From: Pseudomonas sp. JUb42
GTDB lineage: Bacteria; Pseudomonadota; Gammaproteobacteria; Pseudomonadales; Pseudomonadaceae
DNA length: 64,000 nt
Direction: 5' to 3'
Assembly: GCF_024807945.1 (NCBI RefSeq)
Contig: NZ_JANUFD010000020.1
Coordinates: forward strand, 1 to 64,000
The position numbers were made by a program, and so were the translations under genes. Positions within the stretch are counted from its first letter, which is position 1. Each line of letters begins with the position of its first letter. Below are positions 7,785 to 15,812 of the stretch, one piece after another. Below the pieces are notes generated by a model, which worked only from the letters and a program-made list of their open reading frames with translations, had not been told where the DNA came from and ran no database searches.

Positions 7785-9119
7785 ATGATTCAATCTCATA
7801 GCTCACCGCTGGAGACTAAACACGTCTCCCCCCATGCCGGCATCGGCGACAAGATCCGCGGCGCCATGGCCGTCGGCAAAACCCGCTGGGGCATGCTCGC
7901 TCTGGTGTTCTTCGCCACCACCCTCAACTACATCGACCGCGCCGCCCTCGGCGTCATGCAACCGATCCTCGCCGACAAAATGAGCTGGACGGCGATGGAC
8001 TACGCCAATATCAACTTCTGGTTCCAGGTCGGCTACGCCGTGGGCTTCCTGCTGCAGGGGCGGTTCATCGACAAGGTCGGGGTCAAACGCGCGTTCTTCC
8101 TCGCCGTACTGCTCTGGAGCCTGGCAACCGGCGCCCACGGCCTGGCCACATCGGCAGTGGGCTTTATGGTCTGCCGCTTTATCCTCGGCCTCACGGAGGC
8201 GGCCAACTACCCGGCCTGTATCAAGACCGCGCGGACCTGGTTTCCCGCCGGTGAGCGGGCCCTGGCCACCGGTATTTTCAATGCCGGGACCAACGTCGGC
8301 GCCATGCTTACGCCTGCGCTGTTGCCGCTGATTCTGTCGGTCTGGGGCTGGCAGGGCGCATTCCTGTCCATGGCCGCGCTGGGCGTCGTCTGGCTGGTGT
8401 TCTGGAGCTTGAAATACTACGCGCCGGAAGATCACCCGAGCGTCAAGGCCAGTGAACTGGAATACATCCAGCACGGCGCCGAGCCTGCGCAAAAAGGCGC
8501 ACCCCTGAGCCAGATCCTGCGCATGCGCGGCACTTGGGCCTTCGCCCTGGCCTATGCGATTACCGCGCCGGTGTTCTGGTTCTACCTGTACTGGCTGCCG
8601 CCGTTCCTCAATCAGCAATACAACCTGGGCATCAGCGTTTCGCAGATGGGTATCCCGCTGATCATCATCTGGCTGACCGCCGACTTCGGCAGCGTCGGCG
8701 GCGGCATCCTCTCGTCCTGGCTGATCGGCCGCGGCGTCAAACCCATCACGTCGCGACTGATATCAATGCTGATCTTCGCCTGTGCCATCGGCTGCGTCGT
8801 CTTCGCCGCCCATGCCAGCGGCCTGTGGATCGCGGTACTGGCCATCTCCCTCGGCGTCGGCGCGCACCAGGCCTGGACCGCCAATATCTGGAGCCTGGTG
8901 ATGGACTACACGCCCAAGCACATGATGAGCACCGTGTTCGGCTTCGGCGGCATGTGCGCGGCCATCGGCGGCATGTTCATGACCCAGATCGTCGGTTATG
9001 TGCTGACCGTGACGCACAATAACTACACCGTGCTGTTCACCATCATCCCGGCCATGTACTTCATTGCCCTGACCTGGCTGTTCTTCATGGCGCCGCGCAA
9101 GGTTCCAGAACTCGGCTGA
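7785..9119 (+). CDS. MFS anion:cation symporter, probable quinate/shikimate-type permease
   Basis: A 444-residue major facilitator with 12 predicted membrane segments. The LNYIDRAALGVMQP motif in TM1 and GFMVCRFILGLTEAANYPACIKT in TM4 place it in the ACS family (hexuronate, galactarate and related organic acids). It is divergent from quiC and upstream of a porin gene. Uptake of quinate, shikimate or dehydroshikimate is therefore the simplest reading, but the sequence alone does not fix the substrate. The start has only a weak ribosome site (CAAGCAG), and downstream starts such as the Met of AMAVGKTRWG cannot be excluded. Confidence 0.85.
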   Translation: MIQSHSSPLETKHVSPHAGIGDKIRGAMAVGKTRWGMLALVFFATTLNYIDRAALGVMQPILADKMSWTAMDYANINFWFQVGYAVGFLLQGRFIDKVGVKRAFFLAVLLWSLATGAHGLATSAVGFMVCRFILGLTEAANYPACIKTARTWFPAGERALATGIFNAGTNVGAMLTPALLPLILSVWGWQGAFLSMAALGVVWLVFWSLKYYAPEDHPSVKASELEYIQHGAEPAQKGAPLSQILRMRGTWAFALAYAITAPVFWFYLYWLPPFLNQQYNLGISVSQMGIPLIIIWLTADFGSVGGGILSSWLIGRGVKPITSRLISMLIFACAIGCVVFAAHASGLWIAVLAISLGVGAHQAWTANIWSLVMDYTPKHMMSTVFGFGGMCAAIGGMFMTQIVGYVLTVTHNNYTVLFTIIPAMYFIALTWLFFMAPRKVPELG

Positions 9120-9129
9120 CTTCCTTTCA

Positions 9130-9150
9130 GGGGCCTGAACAACAGGCCCC
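9130..9150 (+). terminator. Hairpin after the MFS permease gene
   Basis: GGGGCCTG and CAGGCCCC form an 8-bp stem with a short loop, just after the permease stop. No T tract follows, so it may act as a weak terminator or an mRNA 3' stabiliser between the permease and porin genes. Confidence 0.5.
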
Positions 9151-9176
9151 GGCAGGATATCTACGCCGGCTAAAAA

Positions 9177-9198
9177 ATGTACGAACCAGTTAATTACT
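9177..9198 (+). promoter_or_regulatory. Putative operator upstream of the OprD-type porin
   Basis: ATGTAC, GAACCA, GTTAATT repeats the motif seen at 3236 and 7585 with identical N6 spacing. It ends 26 bases before the porin ATG, so bound protein would block transcription start or early elongation. Assignment to the TetR protein is inference. Confidence 0.55.
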
Positions 9199-9224
9199 AA
9201 TAAATACAATAAAGGTCCATCGCA

Positions 9225-10505
9225 ATGCCCTCATTCCTGACACGTCACCCACGTTTGCTTTCCGGCACCCTGGCCCTGGCCGCCGTCACAGGCGGTATCC
9301 CCCTGAACAGTCAGGCCGAAGGTTTTCTGGAAGACAGCAAAGCCACGCTCAACCTGCGCAACGCCTACTTCAACCGCAACTTCACCAACCCGGCCTACCC
9401 GTCGAGTCGGGCGCCGCAGAACTACGCCGAGGAATGGACGCAGAACTTCATTCTCGACGCCAAGTCCGGCTTCACTCAGGGCTGGGTCGGTTTTGGTGTC
9501 GACGTACTCGGGCTGTATTCGCAGAAGCTCGATGGCGGCAAGGGCACCGGGGGCACGCAACTGCTACCGATTCACGATGACGGGCGCCCGGCGGACAACT
9601 TCGGCCGTCTGGGCGTGGCGCTCAAGGCCAAGGTCTCCAACACCGAACTGAAGGTCGGCGAGTGGATGCCGGTGCTGCCGATCCTGCGTTCGGATGATGG
9701 CCGTTCCCTGCCGCAGACCTTCCGTGGCGGGCAGATCACCTCCAAGGACATCGCCAACCTGACGGTCTACGGCGGTCAGTTCCGCGGCAACAGCCCGCGC
9801 AACGACGCGAGCATGGAAGACATGTCGATGAACGGCAAAGGCGCCTTCACCTCCGACCGCTTCAACTTCGGCGGCGGCGAATACAGCTTCAACGACAAGC
9901 GCACGCAGATCGGCGTCTGGTATGCGCAGCTGGAAGATATCTACCAACAGGAATTCCTCAACCTGCTGCACAAACAGACCTTCGGCGACTGGACCCTGGG
10001 CGCCAACCTGGGTTACTTCATCGGCAAGGAAGACGGCCGCAAACTGGCCGGGGAAATGGACAACAAGACCCGCTACGCACTGCTTTCGGCCAAGTACGGC
10101 GGCAGCACCTTCTACGTCGGCCTGCAACGCCTGACCGGCGACAGCGCGTGGATGCGGGTCAACGGCACCAGCGGCGGAACCCTGGCCAACGACAGCTACA
10201 ACGCCAGCTACGACAACGCCCAGGAACGCTCCTGGCAGTTGCGCCACGATTTTGATTTCGCCGTGTTCGGTGTACCGGGCCTGACCCTGATGAACCGCTA
10301 TATCAGCGGCGACAACGTGCACACCGGCACCATCACCGACGGCAAGGAATGGGGACGCGAGTCGGAACTGGCCTACGTGTTCCAGAGTGGCACGTTCAAG
10401 AATCTCAGCCTGCGCTGGCGCAACTCCAGCATGCGCCGGGACTTCAGCACCAACGAGTTTGATGAGAACCGGATCTTTATCAGCTATCCGATTTCGTTGC
10501 TCTGA
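9225..10505 (+). CDS. OprD-family outer-membrane porin (quinate cluster)
   Basis: A 426-residue OprD-family channel. The signal peptide is about 1-31 (ends SQAEG). EGFLEDSKATLNLRNAYFNR, the mature start of the family, follows, and alternating beta strands run to a C-terminal ISYPISLL with a terminal aromatic/aliphatic beta-signal. AAAGG lies upstream of the ATG. Family members (OccD/OccK) pass carboxylates or basic amino acids. Because it shares an operator-like motif with aroQ and quiC/permease, I infer it admits quinate, shikimate or a related carboxylate. It ends just before a REPIN. Confidence 0.9.
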   Translation: MPSFLTRHPRLLSGTLALAAVTGGIPLNSQAEGFLEDSKATLNLRNAYFNRNFTNPAYPSSRAPQNYAEEWTQNFILDAKSGFTQGWVGFGVDVLGLYSQKLDGGKGTGGTQLLPIHDDGRPADNFGRLGVALKAKVSNTELKVGEWMPVLPILRSDDGRSLPQTFRGGQITSKDIANLTVYGGQFRGNSPRNDASMEDMSMNGKGAFTSDRFNFGGGEYSFNDKRTQIGVWYAQLEDIYQQEFLNLLHKQTFGDWTLGANLGYFIGKEDGRKLAGEMDNKTRYALLSAKYGGSTFYVGLQRLTGDSAWMRVNGTSGGTLANDSYNASYDNAQERSWQLRHDFDFAVFGVPGLTLMNRYISGDNVHTGTITDGKEWGRESELAYVFQSGTFKNLSLRWRNSSMRRDFSTNEFDENRIFISYPISLL

Positions 10506-10551
10506 GGAGCATTTGCCCTGCCCGACAGTGACGGTCTGCAGGGCAGAGTTT

Positions 10552-10643
10552 TGTGGGAGCGAATTCATTCGCGAAAGCGGTGTTCCAGGCGACGAAGATG
10601 CATCGAATGTACCGGCCCCTTCGCGAATGAATTCGCTCCCACA
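10552..10643. repeat. REPIN, GAGCGAATTCATTCGCGAA arm type
   Basis: Perfect inverted arms at 10552-10575 and 10620-10643, identical to those at 4627-4718. The 44-base loop is homologous to the loop at 4651 but in the opposite orientation (it ends GAATGTACCGGCCCC). Confidence 0.9.
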
Positions 10644-10687
10644 AGATTTGCCCCTCCCCCGGTTAATGTTTGCTGCGTGACAGCGCG

Positions 10688-10715
10688 GCGTGTTAGACGG
10701 GGCGTGTTAGACGGG
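10688..10715. repeat. Two tandem copies of a 14-base unit
   Basis: GCGTGTTAGACGGG occurs twice head to tail between a REPIN and nadA. It is probably slippage; no function is evident. Confidence 0.6.
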
Positions 10716-10789
10716 GCGGGCTCTTCCACAAGACTGAATTCACAGAATTCGCCGCTACAGAATTTGCTGCTGCGGCGGCACCATCACAC

Positions 10790-11848
10790 TCAGGCATTCC
10801 CCGCCAATTTCATCCGCGCCGCCTGGGTGAAATCCAGCATGCGCTGCAACGGCCTTACGGCATTGGGAATCAGCGCCGGGTCGACGAAGATCTCGTTGGT
10901 TCCCTGACGCAGGCACTGCAAAGTGCGTTCGAGGGTATTCATCGCCATCCACGGGCAGTGCGCGCAACTGCGGCACGCTGCGCCATTACCGGCGGTGGGG
11001 GCTTCGATAAAGACCTTGTCCGGACACAGCTGCTGCATCTTGTAGAAGATGCCGCGGTCGGTGGCGACGATAAAGGTCTTGTTCGGCAGGCGTTGCGCGG
11101 CGGCAATCAACTGGCTGGTGGAACCTACTGCATCAGCCAGTTCGATGACGTTTTCCGGCGACTCCGGGTGGACCAGAATCGCAGCGTCCGGGTACAGCGC
11201 CTTCATGTCTTCCAGCTGACGCGACTTGAACTCTTCGTGAACGATACAGGCACCGTCCCACAGCAGCATGTCGGCGCCGGTTTCGCGCTGGATATAACGC
11301 CCCAGGTGCTTGTCCGGGGCCCAGATGATCTTCTCGCCGTTGTCCATCAGGCTTTCGACGATTTCCAGCGCACAACTGGACGTCACCACCCAGTCGGCCC
11401 GGGCTTTGACCGCCGCCGAGGTATTGGCGTACACCACGACGGTGCGCTCGGGATGCTGATCGCAGAACGCCGCGAACTCATCCACCGGGCAACCCAGATC
11501 CAGAGAGCAGGTGGCTTCCAGGGTCGGCATCAGGATGCGTTTTTCCGGGGTGAGGATCTTCGCCGTCTCCCCCATGAACTTGACCCCGGCCACCAGTACG
11601 GTACTGGCCGAATGGTCTCGGCCGAAGCGGGCCATTTCCAGCGAATCGGACACACAGCCACCGGTCTCCTCGGCCAGAGCCTGGATCACCGGGTCGCAAT
11701 AATAATGGGCAACCAACACGGCGTTTTGCGCCTTGAGTTCGGCAGCGATAGCTGCGCGATAGCCGGCCTCTTCTTCAGCCGTCAGCTCTTTGGGCTGCTT
11801 GGCATCAAGATGGGCCTGGACCAGAAGGCGTTCGGAAATCTTTGTCAT
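10790..11848 (-). CDS. nadA: Quinolinate synthase A
   Basis: A 352-residue quinolinate synthase that condenses iminoaspartate with dihydroxyacetone phosphate in NAD biosynthesis. The three cysteines that hold the [4Fe-4S] cluster are visible at 114, 201 and 298 (ATCSLD, GACIVHEE, CAHCPW), the same spacing as in E. coli. Length is normal for the family. In PAO1 the orthologue (PA1004) lies next to the M48 protease gene (PA1005); here the quinate cluster sits between them. The start lacks a strong ribosome site but MTKISERLLVQ agrees with the family. Confidence 0.96.
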   Translation of the reverse strand: MTKISERLLVQAHLDAKQPKELTAEEEAGYRAAIAAELKAQNAVLVAHYYCDPVIQALAEETGGCVSDSLEMARFGRDHSASTVLVAGVKFMGETAKILTPEKRILMPTLEATCSLDLGCPVDEFAAFCDQHPERTVVVYANTSAAVKARADWVVTSSCALEIVESLMDNGEKIIWAPDKHLGRYIQRETGADMLLWDGACIVHEEFKSRQLEDMKALYPDAAILVHPESPENVIELADAVGSTSQLIAAAQRLPNKTFIVATDRGIFYKMQQLCPDKVFIEAPTAGNGAACRSCAHCPWMAMNTLERTLQCLRQGTNEIFVDPALIPNAVRPLQRMLDFTQAARMKLAGNA

Positions 11849-11938
11849 TGTTCACTGGGCCTGAATGCGCACGGACGCGAAAGGCGTCAGTTTACACCTG
11901 AACAGATGGCAAATAACGCCCGCACTCAAGACCGCAGG

Positions 11939-12928
11939 TCATTCTCCCTGATGGAGCATGGCCTGAATTTGCTGTACTGATTCTTGTGTGCGCCTGGCCA
12001 GGTTTCTCACCTCATCCGCCACTACAGCGAAGCCTCTGCCCTGCTCTCCGGCGCGGGCGGCTTCAATGGCCGCATTGAGCGCGAGCAGGTTGGTCTGCTC
12101 GGCCACGCTGCGAATCGCTCCGGCAACATTGGCGATCTTGCCGTACGTCGTCTTGATGCTGTCCTGCTCACGCACGCGCAGTGAATCGGCAGCCTTTTCG
12201 TCGCTGATATCGCGCACGGCGCCAATGACCCGCACCAGCACGCCATGCGCATCGCGCAGACAACGCCCCCGCTCGCGATACCAGGTTTCCCCACGTTGCT
12301 TGTGACGCATGCGGTATTCAACGACATAGGCACTCTGATCGTTGCCAGCGGCGATGTAATCGCCAAAAACCTGCATCACGGTGTTCAGATCGTCGGCATG
12401 AATGACCGCAAAGAAACTGTCCCAACCGTCAGGGAACTCCTCGCGGCTATAGCCGATGAGATGGCGGAATTGATCGGACCAGCGAATCACATTGTCCCCA
12501 TGGTCCGCATTGCCATCGACCACGCTCAAGTCCCAGCAACCTTCGGTCAAGGTTTGCCGGGTCAGCTCCCAGGCCTGCTCATCCTGCCGCCAGCGCGAGC
12601 GTTCTAGGGCATGCGCCGCCGACTCAGCGCTTAACTGTTGCACGGTGCTTTCCAGCAGCTGACAGCGGCTCTCGGTATCGACCAACTTCGCAACCAGCGC
12701 CTGATAGTGCTCCTCACTGCAGACAGGCTCAGGCTTCAACGCATACTCGCTTAGCCGACTCAGTCGTGCCTGCCATAGCTCGTTCAACTGATAAAAGGCC
12801 GCCAGTAACTGCGGGTGACGGATAAGGCGGGAGGTGGGAGGAATAACAAGGGGTTTTTCGGCCAGCAGTTGGCCCACCACAGACGAGAGATCACCCGCCA
12901 GCGCTTTGGCTGCATCGTTAAACCACAT
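11939..12928 (-). CDS. Small soluble PAS-domain chemoreceptor-like protein
   Basis: A 329-residue protein without membrane segments. A coiled region lies at about 60-130. A PAS_3-type domain with its C-terminal motif is at about 133-255 (WDLSVVDG, IRWSDQFRHLIGYSREEF, RVIGAVRDISDEK). The MCP signalling tip is at about 270-329, with EQTNLLALNAAIEAARAGE and GFAVVADEVRNLARRTQES. The protein stops 14 residues after the tip sequence, so most of the antiparallel helix and both methylation regions are missing. ATG at 12928 has AGGAGA about 8 nt upstream and is preferred over the longer frame. It may sense redox or a ligand in the cytoplasm and dock to chemotaxis arrays; function is inferred. Confidence 0.8.
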   Translation of the reverse strand: MWFNDAAKALAGDLSSVVGQLLAEKPLVIPPTSRLIRHPQLLAAFYQLNELWQARLSRLSEYALKPEPVCSEEHYQALVAKLVDTESRCQLLESTVQQLSAESAAHALERSRWRQDEQAWELTRQTLTEGCWDLSVVDGNADHGDNVIRWSDQFRHLIGYSREEFPDGWDSFFAVIHADDLNTVMQVFGDYIAAGNDQSAYVVEYRMRHKQRGETWYRERGRCLRDAHGVLVRVIGAVRDISDEKAADSLRVREQDSIKTTYGKIANVAGAIRSVAEQTNLLALNAAIEAARAGEQGRGFAVVADEVRNLARRTQESVQQIQAMLHQGE

Positions 12929-13394
12929 GGGCGACTTCTCCTGAAACGATCCATGCTTACGGTAGGGCAAAGCCTTGCGCGGGAAACTCTCCTTAAAGAG
13001 GTAGTTCTTTGGAGATAGGCTGAAGTGAAATATGCGCACAGATCAAACGCCATGGATTATCATTAGCTTTTGACAACTATTACTGACAACCTCGATTAAC
13101 GTCGTAAAAATGACGCCACTTATCACTCATACGAGTGAATCCGAATGATGCATGGCAAAACGACATCCTTTTGTCGCCGAATTGTAAATATTTGCTGACA
13201 CTCCCGTTACAAACGGCATAGGATCGCCGTCATAGACCCTCGCATCACTCATTCGAAGGTCTTCTCAACCCCCGTCGATACACCGCCAGCAGGACGCTCA
13301 CCCGATACAGGACCCACCGCCGGAGCCATCCGTGCGGCGTGGATGACTACACCCCCGGTCCTGACAACAGGCCCTGACTGGATTGACGAAAGAC
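12929..13394 (+). promoter_or_regulatory. 466-base gap with a candidate promoter for the orphan virJ-like gene
   Basis: No gene is visible between the divergent MCP-like and virJ-like genes. CTGACA (13195-13200) and TAGGAT (13219-13224) are 18 bases apart and could be a sigma-70 promoter for the plus strand, leaving a leader of about 165 bases. TTGACA at 13070 lacks a good -10. Weak evidence only. Confidence 0.35.
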
Positions 13395-14705
13395 ATGACT
13401 CGACGCTGGCGCATTCTGCTCATAGCCCTGATCACCCTGTGCCTGGCCGCAGCGGTCGTGACCTGGTATCGCGCTGTTCAGAAAACCGCCCGCAAGACGC
13501 CCGTGGTCGTGCTGGAAACCATCGATCATTCGACCTTGCCCGGCGGCTCGGCCCTGACCCAGGTGCTGCCGAAAAATCCGTCGCTGGCACGTATCGCCCT
13601 GGCAGTTACCGCCGATGCCCTGCTGTCCGATACCCAGCTGCAGAAATTGAGCCGCGACACCGCCGCACAGATTGTCCAGGTGGTGCTGCCGCAAGCCGAC
13701 TGTTCGGTGCAGCAACAAGTGTTTAACCAGGCCCTGGAAAAATTGCCGGGCTCGCCGACGGTCGTCGCCGGTATCGGCGCCGGCGGGACCCTCGCCTGGC
13801 ATTGGCTTGCCACGCAGAACAACGACAAAGCCGAAGCCATTTCTGTGGGCTTCAACCTGCAACACAACTGCGATATCCCCCTGCCCAAGCGTGCCGCTCA
13901 TGGCCACTGGATGGTGTCCTGGCGTGACAGTCCGGATGAAAAACTCGCCGCCTTCGTCCATGACCAGCCCAACGCCAATAGCCGCCTGAGCAACAGCACC
14001 ACCGACCTGACCAAAATGCTCTGCCGCGAGCTGCGCCTGAAACTGATCGGCGAGAAAGCCGTCAGCAATGGCCTCGGCCACTCCATCGTCGAGCTGCCCG
14101 CAGCGCAACGCTCCGACACCGTGACTCTGTTCCTCTCCGGCGACGGCGGCTGGCGCGACCTGGACAAGGAAATGGCCGGGCACATGGCCGCCATGGGTTA
14201 TCCGGTGATCGGCATCGACGTGCTGCATTACTACTGGGAGCACAAGGCCCCCGAAGAGACTGCCGACGACCTGGCCGAGCTGATGCACAACTATCAGCAG
14301 AAATGGGGTACCAAGCGCTTCATACTCGCCGGTTACTCCTTCGGCGCCGATGTGATCCCGGCGGTGTACAACCGCCTGGACCCGGACGATCAGAACCGCA
14401 TCGACGGCATCATCCTGCTGGCCTTCGCTCGCAGCGGTAATTTCGAGATCAATGTCAGCGGCTGGCTTGGCGCCGAAGGCAAAGAGGCCATCACCGGTCC
14501 CGAGATGGCCAAGCTGCCTGCATCGAAAGTGCTGTGCGTGTACGGCGTCAAAGAGAAGAAAAAGAGCGGCTGCACCGAGAACACCGCCGTCGGCGAAATT
14601 CTCTCGCTGCCCGGCAGTCATCACTTCGACCGCGACTACGAATCACTGGCCAAGCGCCTGGTCACGGCCATCGACAAGCGCCAGGGGCGCATCGCCGCTC
14701 AGTAA
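13395..14705 (+). CDS. VirJ/AcvB-like periplasmic serine hydrolase, orphan paralogue
   Basis: A 436-residue protein with an N-terminal membrane anchor (about 6-25) and a periplasmic alpha/beta-hydrolase domain. The nucleophile motif is GYSFGAD, with S315. SGDGGWRDLDK, YYWEHK and HHFD follow the VirJ/AcvB pattern. It is plainly paralogous to the protein at 60075, with long stretches alike (WGxKRFILAGYSFGADV, DDQNRIxGIILLAFAR), but it stands alone without an mprF partner. Family members hydrolyse aminoacyl-phosphatidylglycerol; PA0919 does so for alanyl-PG. The ATG at 13395 is chosen over a TTG four codons upstream. What the second copy cleaves is unknown. Confidence 0.85.
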   Translation: MTRRWRILLIALITLCLAAAVVTWYRAVQKTARKTPVVVLETIDHSTLPGGSALTQVLPKNPSLARIALAVTADALLSDTQLQKLSRDTAAQIVQVVLPQADCSVQQQVFNQALEKLPGSPTVVAGIGAGGTLAWHWLATQNNDKAEAISVGFNLQHNCDIPLPKRAAHGHWMVSWRDSPDEKLAAFVHDQPNANSRLSNSTTDLTKMLCRELRLKLIGEKAVSNGLGHSIVELPAAQRSDTVTLFLSGDGGWRDLDKEMAGHMAAMGYPVIGIDVLHYYWEHKAPEETADDLAELMHNYQQKWGTKRFILAGYSFGADVIPAVYNRLDPDDQNRIDGIILLAFARSGNFEINVSGWLGAEGKEAITGPEMAKLPASKVLCVYGVKEKKKSGCTENTAVGEILSLPGSHHFDRDYESLAKRLVTAIDKRQGRIAAQ

Positions 14706-14711
14706 GCAGCC

Positions 14712-15371
14712 TCAGGATGCCGACGTGATACTCGCCAGATCCGCCACCAACGTATCCAGTGTCGGGCGCATGATCAGCGGCGCCGGCGCACCTTGTGGCG
14801 CCGCAAGACCCACGCGGTTATGCCAGATAGTCGGCAACCCTACCTTCTCGGTGCCGAACATGTCGTAAGCGGAACCGGCGACGAACACCGCATTCGCCGC
14901 AGCGATATCCAGCGTCTCCAGGGCCAGGCGATACGGCGCCGGATCCGGCTTATAGAAGCCCGTCTGCTCGGAGGTGATGACCACATCAAACGGCACACCC
15001 AATAGATCTGCGGCCTGACGCCCGAGCTTCTCCGAGCAGTTGGTAACAATGCCCAGCTTGTAGTGCGGTTTCAGCGCCGCGAGCACGGCCTTGGCCTCGG
15101 GCCAGGCCTGCAATTGGCCCCAACGGGCTTCCAGCTCAGCCGCAGCCTGACGACCCAGCCCTACCTCGACAGCCGCTTCCTCGACCAGGGTTTCATAAGG
15201 TCGATAGCTGCCGCAGCCATAGGTCGCCTTGAGATACGCCATGCGCCAGGTGCGCCCCATTTCCTCGGATCCGGCGACGCTATTCCACAAGGTCCAGGAG
15301 TCCAGCAAAGCGGTAAGCAGATCAAACAGCACCAGTTGCACAGGGTTGTTTGCGGCGTTATTCAACGTCAT
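14712..15371 (-). CDS. HAD-superfamily hydrolase, 2-haloacid-dehalogenase-like, atypical motif I
   Basis: A 219-residue HAD hydrolase. Motif I is FDLLTALLD with the nucleophile D17. The usual Gly-Thr at +3/+4 is replaced by Thr-Ala, so activity may be altered. Motif II is IVTNCSEK, the lysine motif is GFYKPDP, and motif IV is FVAGSAYDMFG, which is closest to L-2-haloacid dehalogenases. It is the last gene of the 18262-14712 operon, 21 nt after ridA. A role in clearing a reactive by-product or in catabolism of the transported compound is possible but unproven. Confidence 0.75.
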   Translation of the reverse strand: MTLNNAANNPVQLVLFDLLTALLDSWTLWNSVAGSEEMGRTWRMAYLKATYGCGSYRPYETLVEEAAVEVGLGRQAAAELEARWGQLQAWPEAKAVLAALKPHYKLGIVTNCSEKLGRQAADLLGVPFDVVITSEQTGFYKPDPAPYRLALETLDIAAANAVFVAGSAYDMFGTEKVGLPTIWHNRVGLAAPQGAPAPLIMRPTLDTLVADLASITSAS

Positions 15372-15392
15372 GTCTTCAGGTCCTGTTCAGGG

Positions 15393-15767
15393 TTAACGAA
15401 TTTCAGCCACGGCGGTGATTTCCACCAGGGCACCGTGATGCAGCTCGCCGCAGGGAATGATTGCCCGCGCCGGCCGGTGCTCGCCCATCAAGGCGGCATA
15501 ACGTGCATTGACCGTCGGCCAGTACTGCACGTCAGTGATGAATATCTGCACGCTGACCAGCTTCGCCAACGAGGTATCGGCGGCGTGCAGCACCGTCTCG
15601 ACATTGGCCATGGCCTGGTCAAACTGCGCCTCGATCCCTTCGGGAAAGCTGCCCGATGCCGGAATAAAAGGCAGTTGACCGGAGACGAAGAGCAAGTTGC
15701 CCGAGACCACGCCATGGGAATAATGACCGCCTGGAGCGGGCAGTTTTGCTGAGGTGATGATGTTCAT
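15393..15767 (-). CDS. RidA-family enamine/imine deaminase
   Basis: A 124-residue RidA/YjgF-family protein. The substrate carboxylate-binding arginine is R101 (HRPARAI) and E116 lies in LVEITAV, matching the two key positions of E. coli RidA. Members hydrolyse 2-aminoacrylate or other imines made by PLP dehydratases. Here it sits in one operon with a PLP enzyme of the D-serine dehydratase/D-threonine aldolase fold, which supports handling of an imine product. It lies 45 nt downstream of the transporter. The exact RidA subclass is not certain. Confidence 0.85.
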   Translation of the reverse strand: MNIITSAKLPAPGGHYSHGVVSGNLLFVSGQLPFIPASGSFPEGIEAQFDQAMANVETVLHAADTSLAKLVSVQIFITDVQYWPTVNARYAALMGEHRPARAIIPCGELHHGALVEITAVAEIR

Positions 15768-15812
15768 TGAGGTTTTCCGTTGTAGAAATAAAACCTGGAG
15801 CGCCAGGCCGGC

